The position numbers and the translations under genes were made by a program. 64,000 bases of DNA, taken from assembly GCF_016745395.1 (NCBI RefSeq), contig NZ_JAERVJ010000007.1, positions 62,001-126,000 of the forward strand. The letters run 5' to 3'. The stretch is from Methylocystis sp. Sn-Cys. GTDB taxonomy: Bacteria; Pseudomonadota; Alphaproteobacteria; Rhizobiales; Beijerinckiaceae. Shown here one piece after another: positions 27,347 through 37,010 of the stretch. How positions within the stretch are numbered: the first letter of the stretch is position 1; every line of letters starts with the position of its first letter. Below the pieces are notes generated by a model that worked only from the letters and a program-made list of their open reading frames with translations, was not told where the DNA came from and did not search any database.

Positions 27347-28885
27347 TCAGCCGTCACTGAAGAGTCCTGGCAGATTGGCTTCATACCAGGCGTTTATCTC
27401 AGCCAGAGCCGGGTGTCGCAAGCTCTTCTTCAAATAGGCTTCCACCCGCGGCATATGGGCCAGATATTGCGGCTTGCCGTCGCGCTGATTGAGGCGCGCG
27501 AAGATGCCGAGCACCTTGGTCGCGCGCTGGGCCGCGAGCGTCATATAGGCCTTGGCGAAGGCCGCCATATCGAAGGTCTCATCTGCGTCGCGACGCAGCT
27601 TGGCGTAATGGGCGAGAAGCCTCACCTCCAGCTGGTCGGGCACAGTGACGCGCGCGTCCTGGCCAAGGGAGGCCATGTCGTAAGCAGGGTGGCCGAGCAC
27701 GCAATCCTGGAAGTCGATGACGCCGACGCGCTTGATCCCCTCGCGGCCGTCGAGCCAGATGAGATTGGGCGAATGATAGTCGCGCAGCGTCCATGTCGGC
27801 TGGGCGCTGGCGATCTCCAGCAGCGCCTGACGCCAGAGATTGGCGAAGATGGCGCGCGCGCCGGACGCGACGCTCGCCTTTTTATGGGCGACATACCATT
27901 CGAGCAACAGGTCCACCTCGACCAGCAGCGCGTCCATGTCATAGGGCGGGATGTGATAATTGCCCGCGCCATCGACCGGCAGCGTATCCGGCAGCGGCTG
28001 CGAATGAAGATGGGCGAGCGCGCCGGCCGCTTCGAGATAGCGTTCGTGGATCGGCCCGTTCTCGTTGACAACGCCTTCGCGGCCGAGGTCCTCTACGATG
28101 AGGAGACCGGCGGCGATGTCCTGGCCATAGATTTCCGGCGCGGAAAGGCCATGCGCGCGAAGCCCATTCGCCATGGCCACGAATGGCTTCACATTTTCGG
28201 CGAGCCGCGCGATGGCGCTGTAGGATTTGCCGTAGCGGATCGGCGGTCCGTCCGGGCGCGGCGGCGAGATCATCAGGATCGCGCGCTGGCCGTCGGGCTT
28301 TTCCAAAGTCTCATAGGCGCGCGTCGAGGCGTCGCCCATCAGGAAGCTGCGTTTGGCGTCGCTCCACCCCTCGCGGCGCAGAAATTCGCGCAGCGCCTTG
28401 AAGGAGGCGAGCCGTTGCGCGAAGGAGCCATGGCCGGAGATGGTGACGCGCCGCGCGTCGCGATTATCGACGTCGGCGAAGCTCAAACGCACGTCGAGGC
28501 GGTCCGGCGGAAGAACCTCCGGCGCACGCTCGGCCCATTCCACGAGGACGATGGCGTCCTCCACCGCTTCTTCCCAGCCGAGGCCGGAAAGCTCCGAAGA
28601 GGAGTCGATGCGGTAGAAATCGGCGTGAACGATGCGAAGTTGATCGCTCTCGTAGACCTGCATGAGCGTGAAGGTCGGGCTTGGCGCCTCCACCGCCGGG
28701 TCTTCCATCAGCTTGCGGATGAGCGCGCGGGCGAAGGTCGTCTTGCCGGCGCCGAGGTCGCCGGCGAGCGTTACCGTATCGCCGTTTTCGAGCAGCGAGG
28801 CGAGATCCTGCGCGAGGGCGGCCGTCGCCGCCTCGTCTTTGACTTCCACGCGCCAGACGGTTTTCCCTGCGGCTTCGTCCGTCAC
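27347..28885 (-). CDS. tsaE: Fusion: tRNA threonylcarbamoyladenosine protein TsaE + AmgK-like sugar kinase
   Basis: This 512-residue protein carries two enzymes. Residues about 12-150 are TsaE, the ATPase that supports t6A modification of tRNA; the P-loop is GDLGAGKTT (42-50), followed by SPTFTLMQVYE, HADFYRI and VLVEWAER. Residues about 165-505 are an aminoglycoside-phosphotransferase-fold kinase; catalytic Asp369 in LRDYHSPNLIW and metal-binding Asp391 in VIDFQD match the anomeric N-acetylmuramate/N-acetylglucosamine kinase AmgK. No stop or frameshift separates the halves. Its ATG overlaps the divL stop (ATGA), and the MurU-like gene follows, so the kinase half has its expected partner. Confidence 0.92.
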   Translation of the reverse strand: MTDEAAGKTVWRVEVKDEAATAALAQDLASLLENGDTVTLAGDLGAGKTTFARALIRKLMEDPAVEAPSPTFTLMQVYESDQLRIVHADFYRIDSSSELSGLGWEEAVEDAIVLVEWAERAPEVLPPDRLDVRLSFADVDNRDARRVTISGHGSFAQRLASFKALREFLRREGWSDAKRSFLMGDASTRAYETLEKPDGQRAILMISPPRPDGPPIRYGKSYSAIARLAENVKPFVAMANGLRAHGLSAPEIYGQDIAAGLLIVEDLGREGVVNENGPIHERYLEAAGALAHLHSQPLPDTLPVDGAGNYHIPPYDMDALLVEVDLLLEWYVAHKKASVASGARAIFANLWRQALLEIASAQPTWTLRDYHSPNLIWLDGREGIKRVGVIDFQDCVLGHPAYDMASLGQDARVTVPDQLEVRLLAHYAKLRRDADETFDMAAFAKAYMTLAAQRATKVLGIFARLNQRDGKPQYLAHMPRVEAYLKKSLRHPALAEINAWYEANLPGLFSDG

Positions 28886-31398
28886 TCGGCGCCTCCTTCA
28901 TGCGCGATCAACCGCGCTTCTTCTTCGGCCGCAAGAGCCGGAAAGACGCAAGTGACGGTCGTCCCCTCGCCCGGCGCCGTGTCGATGAACACTTTCCCGC
29001 CATGAAGCTCCACGAAAGCGCGCACGATGGAGAGGCCCAGGCCGACGCCGCGATGGCGCGAGCCTGCGGTATGCGACTCGAAGCGTTCGAAGACGCGCTC
29101 CAGAACCTCCGCCGGAATGCCGCGGCCGTGGTCAGTGACCTTGAACACGACCTCATCGGCGCGGCGCAGGGCGGCGAGCGTCACGGTCTGCCCGGGGCGA
29201 GAGAAGCCGATGGCGTTGGACAGAAGATTGAAGAGCACCTGCCGCACGCGCTTGGCGTCGCCCCGGAACGTCCCGATGTCGTCCAACGCGATGATCTGCA
29301 CGTCGATCGAATTCTCGGCGAGACGATCCTGAACGCCTTCGATTGCGGCGCGCATCGTGGCGCCCACGTCGACGTCCGAGATTTCGAGCTCCATGGCGTC
29401 TTCGTCGATCGTCGCAAGATCGAGAATGTCGTCGATGATCGCGAGCAACGCCGCCGAGGACTTGCTGACATAGCCCAGATATTCGAGCTGGCGCGGATTG
29501 AGCGGGCCTGTCGACTCTTCGCCCAGGAGATGCACGAATCCGTTGATGTTGTTGAGCGGCGAGCGCAGCTCATAACTGACATGATGGATGAAGTCGTTGC
29601 GCAGCTTCTCGGCCGCGACCAGCGCGGTGTTGCGGTCGGTGAGCGCGCGCTCGACGTTCACGTCGGCCGTCACATCGACGAAGGTCAAGAGCGCCGCGCC
29701 TTCGAGCAGAGATTGCGCCGTGCAATCCAGCACCATGCCGTCGCTGCGCTCGATACGCCGCGTGAAGCCCTCACGCATATCGTTGAAGCTCGTCACAAAG
29801 CCCTTCAGCGCCGCCCAGGTGTCGTCATTGTCGTGCAGCGTCTTGCACTGCGTCACGATCGCCTCGAAGCGTGGCTTTTTGGCGAGCACGTCGGGATCGA
29901 GCCGCCAGAGTTCCGCGAAGGCCGGGTTGCAGAAGCTCAGCCGTCCATCGGCGCCGAACACCGCGACGCCCTCGTGCAGCGTCTCCAGCGTCTCGCTTTG
30001 CGTGCGATTGAGCGCGTTGAAACGCGTTTCGAGATCATAAGCTTTGGTTGTGTCGTCGTAGAGGTAAGTGACGCCGCCCTGCGTGTTGGGATGGGCGACA
30101 ACCTCGAGGATACGACCGTCCGGCAGATGCCAGGTGTGGCGAACGGGCTCCGGAGAACGATAGGCTTCGAACAGCCGCTCCTTCCAGGCCTTATAGTCGG
30201 ATTCGACCGGCATGCGCTCGCCGGCGCGCAGGCGATCGAGAATTTCGCCGTCGGTTGGCTTGTGGTCGAGGAAGCGCGGTTCGAGCTGCCAGAGCTTGGC
30301 GTAGGCGTCATTGTGATAGACGAGCCGCCGCCCGCGATCGAAGATCGCGACCGCCGTCGGCAGTTGATCGAGCGTGCGCACATGCGATTGCATCTGCTGC
30401 TGGAGATCGGCGCGCACCGTCTCCACCTCGTGCTGGTCTATGGCGATCGAGGCCGCCATGGGCCCCGCCGCCTGCGTCACATCGAGCATATGACGGGCGC
30501 CCGCGACGACCGCCGGCACGCGCGCGCGCCACGCCACGCCCTTGGCGATCGCCTTCGCGGCTTCCGATCGGGCGGACTGATCCAGAAGCTCCAGGCCGCG
30601 CGCAATGGCGTCGGCGGGATCTTTCGCCTCGACGGCGGATGCGTAAGCGCTGTTGACGAAAGCGAGCCGGCCGTCGGCGTCGCGCGCCCAGACGGGGGTC
30701 GGCGAGGCTTCCAACAGCGCATGCAGGCCGGAAAGCTCCTTTTGGGTTTCGGCGTAGCGCTCGCGCAGACCGATGAGCTCCAGCCGGTCGCCCGAGACTT
30801 CGCGAATGCGCAATACGGCGCTGCCGCCGACCGCGCGGCCGTCTGCATCGAAATGCCGGCCGACCGCGCCCGCAAGCTGCAGACGGAAGGACTCGCCGCT
30901 GTTGCGGAGGCGCTCGACGGCGGCTTCGAGGTCTTGCGCACCCTTCGGAGCCAGCCAGCTCCCGAAGGCGAGGATGCGCCGCGGCGAAATCGCCGCATCG
31001 GATGGGAGCAGCGTCGACGCGCTGACGTCGGGCTCGCTGTCCGGGGTCGTCCAGGCGATGAAGACCTGCGGCTCGCTCGCCATGAAGGTCTTTATGCGAT
31101 CGAGCCGCGCGCGCGCGTCTTCGAGCTCCTCCAGCAGCTCGGTCTCGCGCCGGCGCCAGCCATTGCGCTCGCCGATATGGGCGATGGCCACCACGGCGGA
31201 AAACAGGGCGAGCCCGCCGCTGAGGGCGAAACTGACGACATTCGAGTCGAAAGGAATATCCGCAACGAGCGCCTGCGCGAGCGCCGGCGTCGCGAAAAGC
31301 GCGGCGAGCGCCGTAGCGCCATTCGCAACAGCGCAACGCAAACCACCTGCCCCGGCATATTGAAGCTTCTGAGAATTCGTTTGGCGGCGCCGCGTCAT
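28882..31398 (-). CDS. divL: DivL-type PAS sensor pseudokinase (Tyr replaces phosphoacceptor His)
   Basis: This 838-residue membrane protein has one or two N-terminal helices (about residues 25-75), PAS domains at about 230-310, 340-450 and 470-585, then a HisKA-like and HATPase region. In the H-box the sequence is HHVSYELRSPLNNI: Tyr609 (positions 29572-29574) stands where histidine kinases have His. This is the hallmark of Caulobacter DivL, which binds CckA and DivK to control CtrA. The ATP-binding boxes look intact (QVLFNLLSNAI, DHGRGIP, GVGLGLSIVR). It lies between ahcY and the tsaE fusion. The start MTRRRQTNSQKL is preferred over one nine codons upstream. Confidence 0.88.
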   Translation of the reverse strand: MTRRRQTNSQKLQYAGAGGLRCAVANGATALAALFATPALAQALVADIPFDSNVVSFALSGGLALFSAVVAIAHIGERNGWRRRETELLEELEDARARLDRIKTFMASEPQVFIAWTTPDSEPDVSASTLLPSDAAISPRRILAFGSWLAPKGAQDLEAAVERLRNSGESFRLQLAGAVGRHFDADGRAVGGSAVLRIREVSGDRLELIGLRERYAETQKELSGLHALLEASPTPVWARDADGRLAFVNSAYASAVEAKDPADAIARGLELLDQSARSEAAKAIAKGVAWRARVPAVVAGARHMLDVTQAAGPMAASIAIDQHEVETVRADLQQQMQSHVRTLDQLPTAVAIFDRGRRLVYHNDAYAKLWQLEPRFLDHKPTDGEILDRLRAGERMPVESDYKAWKERLFEAYRSPEPVRHTWHLPDGRILEVVAHPNTQGGVTYLYDDTTKAYDLETRFNALNRTQSETLETLHEGVAVFGADGRLSFCNPAFAELWRLDPDVLAKKPRFEAIVTQCKTLHDNDDTWAALKGFVTSFNDMREGFTRRIERSDGMVLDCTAQSLLEGAALLTFVDVTADVNVERALTDRNTALVAAEKLRNDFIHHVSYELRSPLNNINGFVHLLGEESTGPLNPRQLEYLGYVSKSSAALLAIIDDILDLATIDEDAMELEISDVDVGATMRAAIEGVQDRLAENSIDVQIIALDDIGTFRGDAKRVRQVLFNLLSNAIGFSRPGQTVTLAALRRADEVVFKVTDHGRGIPAEVLERVFERFESHTAGSRHRGVGLGLSIVRAFVELHGGKVFIDTAPGEGTTVTCVFPALAAEEEARLIAHEGGAE

Positions 31399-31673
31399 GA
31401 AGGACAGAATTCCTTTCGCGCGCAAACCAGCTCTGGCGTCATGAGACCAAGCTCCAAGAGATCATCGGGGTGCTCATCACATCAACGCCGCGGGACCGCA
31501 CAGGTTGCGCAATTTCCCGCCAGGACGCGCGCGCGGACTCCCATCGCCCCCTGGGCGAGGGCGGCAACACATTCGGCCCGGCTGTTACGCTGCGCCGACG
31601 ACGCTCGATACGAATCGCCTCAATCTAAAACGCGATGGGCCAAAACGGAATCCGATTTCTATTAGAAATTGAC
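31399..31673. promoter_or_regulatory. Upstream region of divL
   Basis: No gene was seen in this 275 bp. It separates divL from the ahcY terminator, so it should contain the divL promoter. An AT-rich stretch near 31640-31680 (ATTTCTATTAGAAATTGAC) contains a small palindrome, ATTTCTATTAGAAAT. I found no clear CtrA box (TTAA-N7-TTAA). Confidence 0.35.
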
Positions 31674-31708
31674 TAAAAAATGCGGCCCCGCTCCATGGAG
31701 GGGGCCGC
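31674..31708 (-). terminator. Rho-independent terminator after ahcY
   Basis: Read on the minus strand, the stem GCGGCCCC / GGGGCCGC encloses a CTCCATGGAG self-complementary loop and is followed by ATTTTTTAG. It is 74 bp beyond the ahcY stop. A second GC-rich hairpin (GGGCGGG / CCCGCCC, 31738-31770) lies between them. Confidence 0.85.
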
Positions 31709-31782
31709 AAGGCATGGGAAACCGAAAGCTGACGGCGGGCCGGGCGGGATTTCTGGCCAAACCCCGCCCGTAAACGCCGGGC

Positions 31783-33189
31783 TCAGTAGCGGTAGTGATC
31801 CGGCTTGAACGGGCCGTTCACCGGCAGGTTGAGATAGGTCGCCTGCTGATCGGTCATCTTGGTGAGCTTCACGCCGATCTTGTCGAGGTGGAGCGCCGCG
31901 ACCTTCTCGTCGAGGTGCTTGGGCAGCGTGTAGACGCCCGTCGGATACTGACCCTGCTTCGTGTAGAGCTCGATCTGCGCCAGCGTCTGATTGGTGAAGG
32001 ACGCGGACATCACGAAGGACGGATGGCCCGTGGCGTTGCCGAGGTTCACGAGGCGGCCTTCCGAGAGCAGGATGATGCGCTTGCCGTCCTGGAACTCGAT
32101 CTCATCGACCTGCGGCTTCACATTGTGCCACTTGAGATTGCGCAGGCCGGCGACCTGGATCTCGGAGTCGAAGTGGCCGATGTTGCAGACGATGGCGCGG
32201 TCCTTCATGGCGCGCATATGCTCGATGGTGATGACGTCGACATTGCCCGTCGCCGTGCAGAAGAGGTCGGCGCGCGGCGCCGCGTCTTCCATCGTCGTGA
32301 CCTCATAGCCTTCCATCGCCGCCTGCAGGGCGCAGATCGGATCGATTTCGGTCACGAGCACGCGGCAACCCGCGTTGCGCAGCGAAGCCGCCGAGCCCTT
32401 GCCCACATCGCCGAAGCCCGCGACGCAAGCGACTTTGCCGGCCATCATCACGTCGGTGCCGCGGCGGATGCCGTCGACGAGCGACTCGCGACAGCCGTAG
32501 AGATTGTCGAACTTCGACTTGGTGACGGAGTCGTTGACGTTGATCGCCGGCCAGAGGAGCTTGCCCTCCTTGTGCATGACATAGAGGCGATGCACGCCAG
32601 TGGTCGTCTCTTCGGTGACGCCCTTGATCGTCTCCGCGTTGCGCTTGTACCAGCCCGGATTGGCCTTCAGGCGCTTCTTGATGGCGGCGAAGAGGACTTC
32701 CTCTTCTTCATTGGTCGCCTTGTCGAGAAAAGCGGTGTCGCCACCCTCGGCGCGCAGGCCAAGATGGATGAGCAGCGTGGCGTCGCCGCCGTCGTCCAGG
32801 ATCATGTTCGGGCAGCCGCCGTCGGCCCATTCGAAGATCTTGTGGGTGTAGTCCCAATAGTCCTCGAGGCTCTCGCCCTTGCGCGCGAAGACCGGCGTGC
32901 CGGTGGCGGCGATGGCGGCGGCGGCGTGGTCCTGCGTCGAATAAATGTTGCAGGAGGCCCAGCGCACGTCTGCGCCGAGCGCCTTCAGCGTCTCGATCAG
33001 CACGGCCGTCTGAATGGTCATATGCAGCGAGCCGGCGATGCGGGCGCCCTTCAGCGGCAGCGACGCGCCATATTCGGCGCGCGTCGCCATCAGGCCCGGC
33101 ATTTCGGTCTCGGCGATGTTGATTTCCTTGCGGCCCCAATCGGCCAGCGAAATGTCGGTGACGGCGTAGTCATTGAAATGAGCGGTCAT
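31783..33189 (-). CDS. ahcY: Adenosylhomocysteinase
   Basis: The 468-residue enzyme hydrolyses S-adenosylhomocysteine to adenosine and homocysteine, removing the product of methyltransferases. The NAD-binding glycine motif [10 protein letters not shown] is at residues 258-267, and family blocks [42 protein letters not shown] and the C-terminal KPDHYRY are intact. The start [10 protein letters not shown] at 33189 is chosen; the longer open frame upstream is AT-rich and non-coding. I looked for a SAH-type riboswitch in the leader (33190-33301) and could not fit its consensus. Confidence 0.98.
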   Translation of the reverse strand: MTAHFNDYAVTDISLADWGRKEINIAETEMPGLMATRAEYGASLPLKGARIAGSLHMTIQTAVLIETLKALGADVRWASCNIYSTQDHAAAAIAATGTPVFARKGESLEDYWDYTHKIFEWADGGCPNMILDDGGDATLLIHLGLRAEGGDTAFLDKATNEEEEVLFAAIKKRLKANPGWYKRNAETIKGVTEETTTGVHRLYVMHKEGKLLWPAINVNDSVTKSKFDNLYGCRESLVDGIRRGTDVMMAGKVACVAGFGDVGKGSAASLRNAGCRVLVTEIDPICALQAAMEGYEVTTMEDAAPRADLFCTATGNVDVITIEHMRAMKDRAIVCNIGHFDSEIQVAGLRNLKWHNVKPQVDEIEFQDGKRIILLSEGRLVNLGNATGHPSFVMSASFTNQTLAQIELYTKQGQYPTGVYTLPKHLDEKVAALHLDKIGVKLTKMTDQQATYLNLPVNGPFKPDHYRY

Positions 33190-33301
33190 GCGAATCCTCT
33201 GCTCGCGAAGGCCGGCGCCCCGGCGTTGAGCGCCTATAGCAAAGGCGGAAGGTGAAGGCAATAAAGATATAAAGATTTGTTTATGTGATGACCGTCGCTC
33301 C

Positions 33302-33517
33302 CTATTCAGTGCCCTCTCGCCGCTGGAGCGCGCGCTCATCCCCGCCCGAGTTTCGTAAGAACTCCTTCAAGGCCAATTGCATCAACAGCCGAACGATCGC
33401 CACGGACAGCGGCTCATTCGCCACGGCCGCCAGGGACAGACGCATCGCCTTCGCGAGTTCCTGCTGGATCATAAGCTCGTCTTGCGCCTGATCGGAATTG
33501 TCGTTGTCGGGCAGCAT
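33302..33517 (-). CDS. Small acidic helical protein, unknown function
   Basis: The 71-residue product begins [21 protein letters not shown] and contains the helical stretch [20 protein letters not shown]. There is no signal peptide or cysteine. A purine-rich site (CAGGGAG) is about 12 bp upstream of the ATG. It lies alone between ahcY and a sensor kinase on the same strand, separated from both by about 100 bp. Codon use is like the surrounding genes. I do not recognise the family. Confidence 0.55.
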   Translation of the reverse strand: MLPDNDNSDQAQDELMIQQELAKAMRLSLAAVANEPLSVAIVRLLMQLALKEFLRNSGGDERALQRREGTE

Positions 33518-33613
33518 TTTAGGAGACTCCCTGAGCCTCCCGAACGCACGGAAATTTAGGTAGTTCCCACTAGGAAAAATTACGGCAGAGGCCCGAAGAT
33601 TTACGCGGCGCGA

Positions 33614-34585
33614 TCACTCATGCGCGAATTCGACGCTCAACGCCGTGCCCGCGCCGGGGGCGACTTCAAGCGAGCCGCCGAGCTGGGTAGCGAAAGCCTC
33701 CATAATGCCCATCCCGAGGGAGCTCGACTCCGTCTCTTGGGCGCCAGCCATTCCCGGTCCATCGTCTTTGATGACGAGATGGAGGTGACCCTTCTCATTC
33801 TTCGACAGGGCGACGTCGAAGCGCGTTCCCAACCCTTTGGAGAACACATGCTTTGCGGCGTTGAGCGCCGCCTCGTTCACCAGGAGCGTCATAGCGGTCA
33901 TCTGATCAATCGAGAGGTCGGCGGCGCCGCTGACATCCACCGTGACTTTGACGGGCAAATCGTGGAAGGCATGGCCAAGCATTTCCCGTAGCAACGGCTC
34001 GAGCCCATTCACATAAGCTAATCCGTCATGAAGGCGGCGGTGCAACTCGGACATTGCAAGGATGCGCGACTCGGCGTCGCTGAGGGTCTCCGCCGCGACC
34101 ACAGGGTTCCGCAAATTGCGCTGGGCGTTGCGCAGCAGCGCCACGACGAGCTGCAAATTATTGGCGACGCGGTGCTGGAGCTCACGGAAAAGCGTCTCCT
34201 GAACCGCCTTCGCCAATTCCACGCGCCTGATCGTCTCCCGCAGGGCCGCCACCAGAACGATATTGAAGCCGCCGACGAGCAGGAAGGCGACAAGCGCGCC
34301 GACACTGGGGCTGTCCGTCAATTGGAAAGAACTCGCCGGCTCCAGAAACAAATACCAGGCGGCGAGAGCCGAGAGGGAAAGGACGAAGACTCCCTGGAGC
34401 CAGCCGCAGAGAAGCGTCGCGGCGACGATAGCCGGATGAAAGGTCAGAAATTTCATCCCTGCCAGAACCGGCTCGAGGAGAATCCGCGCCGCAAGGCTCG
34501 CCGCAAACAACAGCAAGGCGACCGCCCAGGGCAAAAGGCCCCGGCGCTTGATGGAGGCGGTGTGGATTTTATGGACCCAGGGCAT
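33614..34585 (-). CDS. HisKA_2-family sensor histidine kinase with DUF4118-type membrane domain
   Basis: This 323-residue kinase has membrane helices at about 16-36, 50-80 and 95-115 in the arrangement of the DUF4118 (KdpD-like) domain. The phosphoacceptor is His138 in FRELQHRVANNLQLV, typical of the HisKA_2/HWE group common in alphaproteobacteria. The ATPase part has VNEAALNAAKHVF (N box) and IKDDGPGMAG. There is no periplasmic sensor domain of note. No response regulator is adjacent; HWE kinases often act with the general stress regulator PhyR, but that is only a family-level possibility. It follows the chemotaxis receptor gene on the same strand after 224 bp. Confidence 0.88.
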   Translation of the reverse strand: MPWVHKIHTASIKRRGLLPWAVALLLFAASLAARILLEPVLAGMKFLTFHPAIVAATLLCGWLQGVFVLSLSALAAWYLFLEPASSFQLTDSPSVGALVAFLLVGGFNIVLVAALRETIRRVELAKAVQETLFRELQHRVANNLQLVVALLRNAQRNLRNPVVAAETLSDAESRILAMSELHRRLHDGLAYVNGLEPLLREMLGHAFHDLPVKVTVDVSGAADLSIDQMTAMTLLVNEAALNAAKHVFSKGLGTRFDVALSKNEKGHLHLVIKDDGPGMAGAQETESSSLGMGIMEAFATQLGGSLEVAPGAGTALSVEFAHE

Positions 34586-34809
34586 GCGCGCCTCTGCTCG
34601 ATAATCGACCGAGCTTGGACTGAGATGCTTGTTAACGAGCGGGACCGGCGTCTGGTTCCATAGGGCGCAGAGCGCACGCGGCGCGTGGGCGGCGCCGAAC
34701 AGCGATCAAAGAAACGGACGATCCGGCGCCTAGGGAAAGGCGCCGCGCCATCGCGACGACGGAGTGTCGGCAGTAGAGGCGGCTTGGCGCCGCCCCTTTA
34801 ACCCGGCAA

Positions 34810-36708
34810 TTAAAACTCGTCCCAATCGTCCTGTTGCGGAGCGAGGGCCGCGCCGCCCCTGCCGACGGATTTCATGGCGACGACGGGAGCCGCCGCCGGC
34901 TTGGCCACCGCCCGGACGGACGCCAGCGCATCCTGCGTCAGCCGGAAATCCCTCACAGTGAGGGCGAGATTGCTCGTCTCCTCCTGAAGCGCACGGGAGG
35001 CGACAGTCATCTCCTCCGCCATTTGCGCGTTCTTTTGCGTGTTCCGATCGATCTGCGAGACGACGGAATTCACATCCGTGAGGCCCGCGGCCTGCTCGCG
35101 GGCGCTGGAGGCGATATCCGCGACGGCCCGTTCCAGATTGAACACATTCGTGACGATTTTCCCCAGCGCGGTGCCGGCGAGGCCCACGAGCTCCACGCCC
35201 TGCGCGACCTCCGTGGAAGACGCGGAAATCAGGGTCTTGATCTCCTTCGCCGCCTCGGCCGAGCGCTGCGCCAAAGCGCGCACCTCCGACGCGACCACGG
35301 CGAAGCCGCGGCCCGCCTCGCCCGCGCGCGCCGCCTCCACCCCGGCGTTCAGCGCCAGGAGATTGGTCTGGAAAGCGATCTCGTCGACGACCGCAATGAT
35401 CTGACCGATGCTCTGCGAGGATTTCTCGATGAGATTGATCGCCTCCACGGCGCGGCGGACCACGGCTCCGCTTTCTTCCGCCTCCGTCCGCGTCGCGCCG
35501 ACGATCTTGTTCGCCTCCCCGGCGCCAACGGCGATATGCCGCGCGCTCTCGGTGATCTCATGCAGAGCCGATGAGGCGCGCTCCAGGCCCTCGGCTTGCT
35601 GCTGGGCCTGCCCGGAGAGTTCCTCGGCGGCCGAGGCGATCGATTCCGCGCCCGGCGCAATCGCGCCGACGCCGGATTTCACGACGGCGACCGCGTTTTC
35701 GAGCTGCTCGATGGCGGCGTTGAAGTCGAGCTGCAGCCTGGCGTAGGCCTCCGGCAAATCGCGATCCATACGATAGTCGAGGTTCTTGGCGGACAACTCC
35801 GAAAGACCGGCGCCGATGGAGGCGGAAACCAGCTCCCGCTCGGCCAAGATCGCCCGTTCCTCGGCGAGGCGGCGCTCTTCGCGATGGCGATGCTCGTCTT
35901 CCGCCGCGCGCAACCGGCTCTGTTCGCGCTCGATCAAGGTCTCACGGAACAGATCGACCGCGCGGGCGACCCCGCCGATCTCGTCTGAATTGTTCGTGTA
36001 AGGCACGCTTTCGCCGTAGCGTCCCTCGGTCAATTGCTCGAGATAGGCGGCGAGCGCGCCGAGCGGCTCGCACGATCTGCGCCGCAGATAGCGGATGACC
36101 GCCCACATGCTCACGAAGACGAGCGCGGCCAGACCGAACATCACCGAGAGAAAGAGTTTCGCCTCGAAGGCGGCATTGGCCTCGGCCTGCGACGAGAACT
36201 CGTTGGCCTTCACCACCATTTCATCGACGACGGCGCGGTGCGCGTTATAGGCGCTGGTGAGCTCCGCCATGGCGCGGGAAATCTGCGTCGAATCGCCGGA
36301 TTTCAGCGCGGCGGGCAAAGACGTCTCGATCGTGCGCCAGAATTTCTGAACGTCGTCGTCCGAGCGCGCGACAAGCGCCTTCAGCTCCGCGGGGAGCACC
36401 TCGGACCTTCGCCAGAATTCGCGCCGCGCGGAATAGTCGGACTTCAATTGCTGAACGCGCTCGAGATGCGCCTGCATTTCCTTGGGCTCGCGCAAGGCAA
36501 GATGCGCTTCGAGATAAGACTCGATCACATAAGCGGGCGGCGGCAGAATATCCGCCACGAGATCCTTGCCGGCGACGATCTTTTCATAAGCGGGCCCGCC
36601 GATCTCCAGGCGATGAAGCGCGACGCTGCTGGCGAGCAATGAGACCGCGAAGCCCGCAAGTATCAGACATGCGCTCAACGAAAACAGCTTGGATATCGTT
36701 AAACGCAT
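34810..36708 (-). CDS. Methyl-accepting chemotaxis protein
   Basis: The 632-residue receptor has a first membrane helix (about 5-27), a helical periplasmic four-helix-bundle type domain (28-180), a second helix (about 187-210), a HAMP domain (about 212-265), a second HAMP-like stretch near 300-345 and a cytoplasmic signalling domain. The hairpin tip is [31 protein letters not shown]. The last residues are QQDDWDEF, resembling the C-terminal pentapeptide that tethers CheR/CheB. ATG 36708 has a strong AGGAGG site. No che genes are nearby. The ligand is unknown. Confidence 0.93.
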   Translation of the reverse strand: MRLTISKLFSLSACLILAGFAVSLLASSVALHRLEIGGPAYEKIVAGKDLVADILPPPAYVIESYLEAHLALREPKEMQAHLERVQQLKSDYSARREFWRRSEVLPAELKALVARSDDDVQKFWRTIETSLPAALKSGDSTQISRAMAELTSAYNAHRAVVDEMVVKANEFSSQAEANAAFEAKLFLSVMFGLAALVFVSMWAVIRYLRRRSCEPLGALAAYLEQLTEGRYGESVPYTNNSDEIGGVARAVDLFRETLIEREQSRLRAAEDEHRHREERRLAEERAILAERELVSASIGAGLSELSAKNLDYRMDRDLPEAYARLQLDFNAAIEQLENAVAVVKSGVGAIAPGAESIASAAEELSGQAQQQAEGLERASSALHEITESARHIAVGAGEANKIVGATRTEAEESGAVVRRAVEAINLIEKSSQSIGQIIAVVDEIAFQTNLLALNAGVEAARAGEAGRGFAVVASEVRALAQRSAEAAKEIKTLISASSTEVAQGVELVGLAGTALGKIVTNVFNLERAVADIASSAREQAAGLTDVNSVVSQIDRNTQKNAQMAEEMTVASRALQEETSNLALTVRDFRLTQDALASVRAVAKPAAAPVVAMKSVGRGGAALAPQQDDWDEF

Positions 36709-37010
36709 ATGGCCTCCTGGAGAGCGTACGTGATTGCGCTCGCGCGTGGGCGCGAGTGAACCATGGAAAAACGGGGGTGAAGGGAACGAGCGCGCTGGCG
36801 TCATGCCCGCGAAAGCCGGCTCCGCCGACGTCAAGATATTCTGAGACCAAAGCCTAAAATGTCGTAAATAGTTCGAGATATATTTCAGAGTCCGATCAAG
36901 GGGCGGGCGCCTCACGCTTGCCCTAAACGCTTGCCCGACACGCTTGCCCTACCCTTGCGCGCGCCCCTGCTCTATAGCAACGCAACCGCATCCTTTCGGC
37001 TTGGCTCACC
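36709..37010. promoter_or_regulatory. Divergent intergenic region, receptor/TerB-like gene
   Basis: This 302-bp region separates two divergently transcribed genes and should carry both promoters. It includes an AT-rich stretch near 36850-36895. A short direct repetition of CGCTTGCC occurs at about 36914-36948. No gene or hairpin of note was seen. Confidence 0.35.

Noticed and set aside
27278-29005. 575-codon plus-strand frame opposite the tsaE fusion
   Set aside because: Antisense shadow of a recognisable two-domain enzyme.
28900-31665. 921-codon open frame on the plus strand opposite divL
   Set aside because: It is the antisense shadow of a clearly conserved kinase-like gene; composition is Arg/Glu/Ala-rich with no motif.
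33190-33301. SAH-type riboswitch upstream of ahcY
   Set aside because: The leader is short and does not contain the conserved core of SAH or SAM-II type motifs that I could fit by eye.
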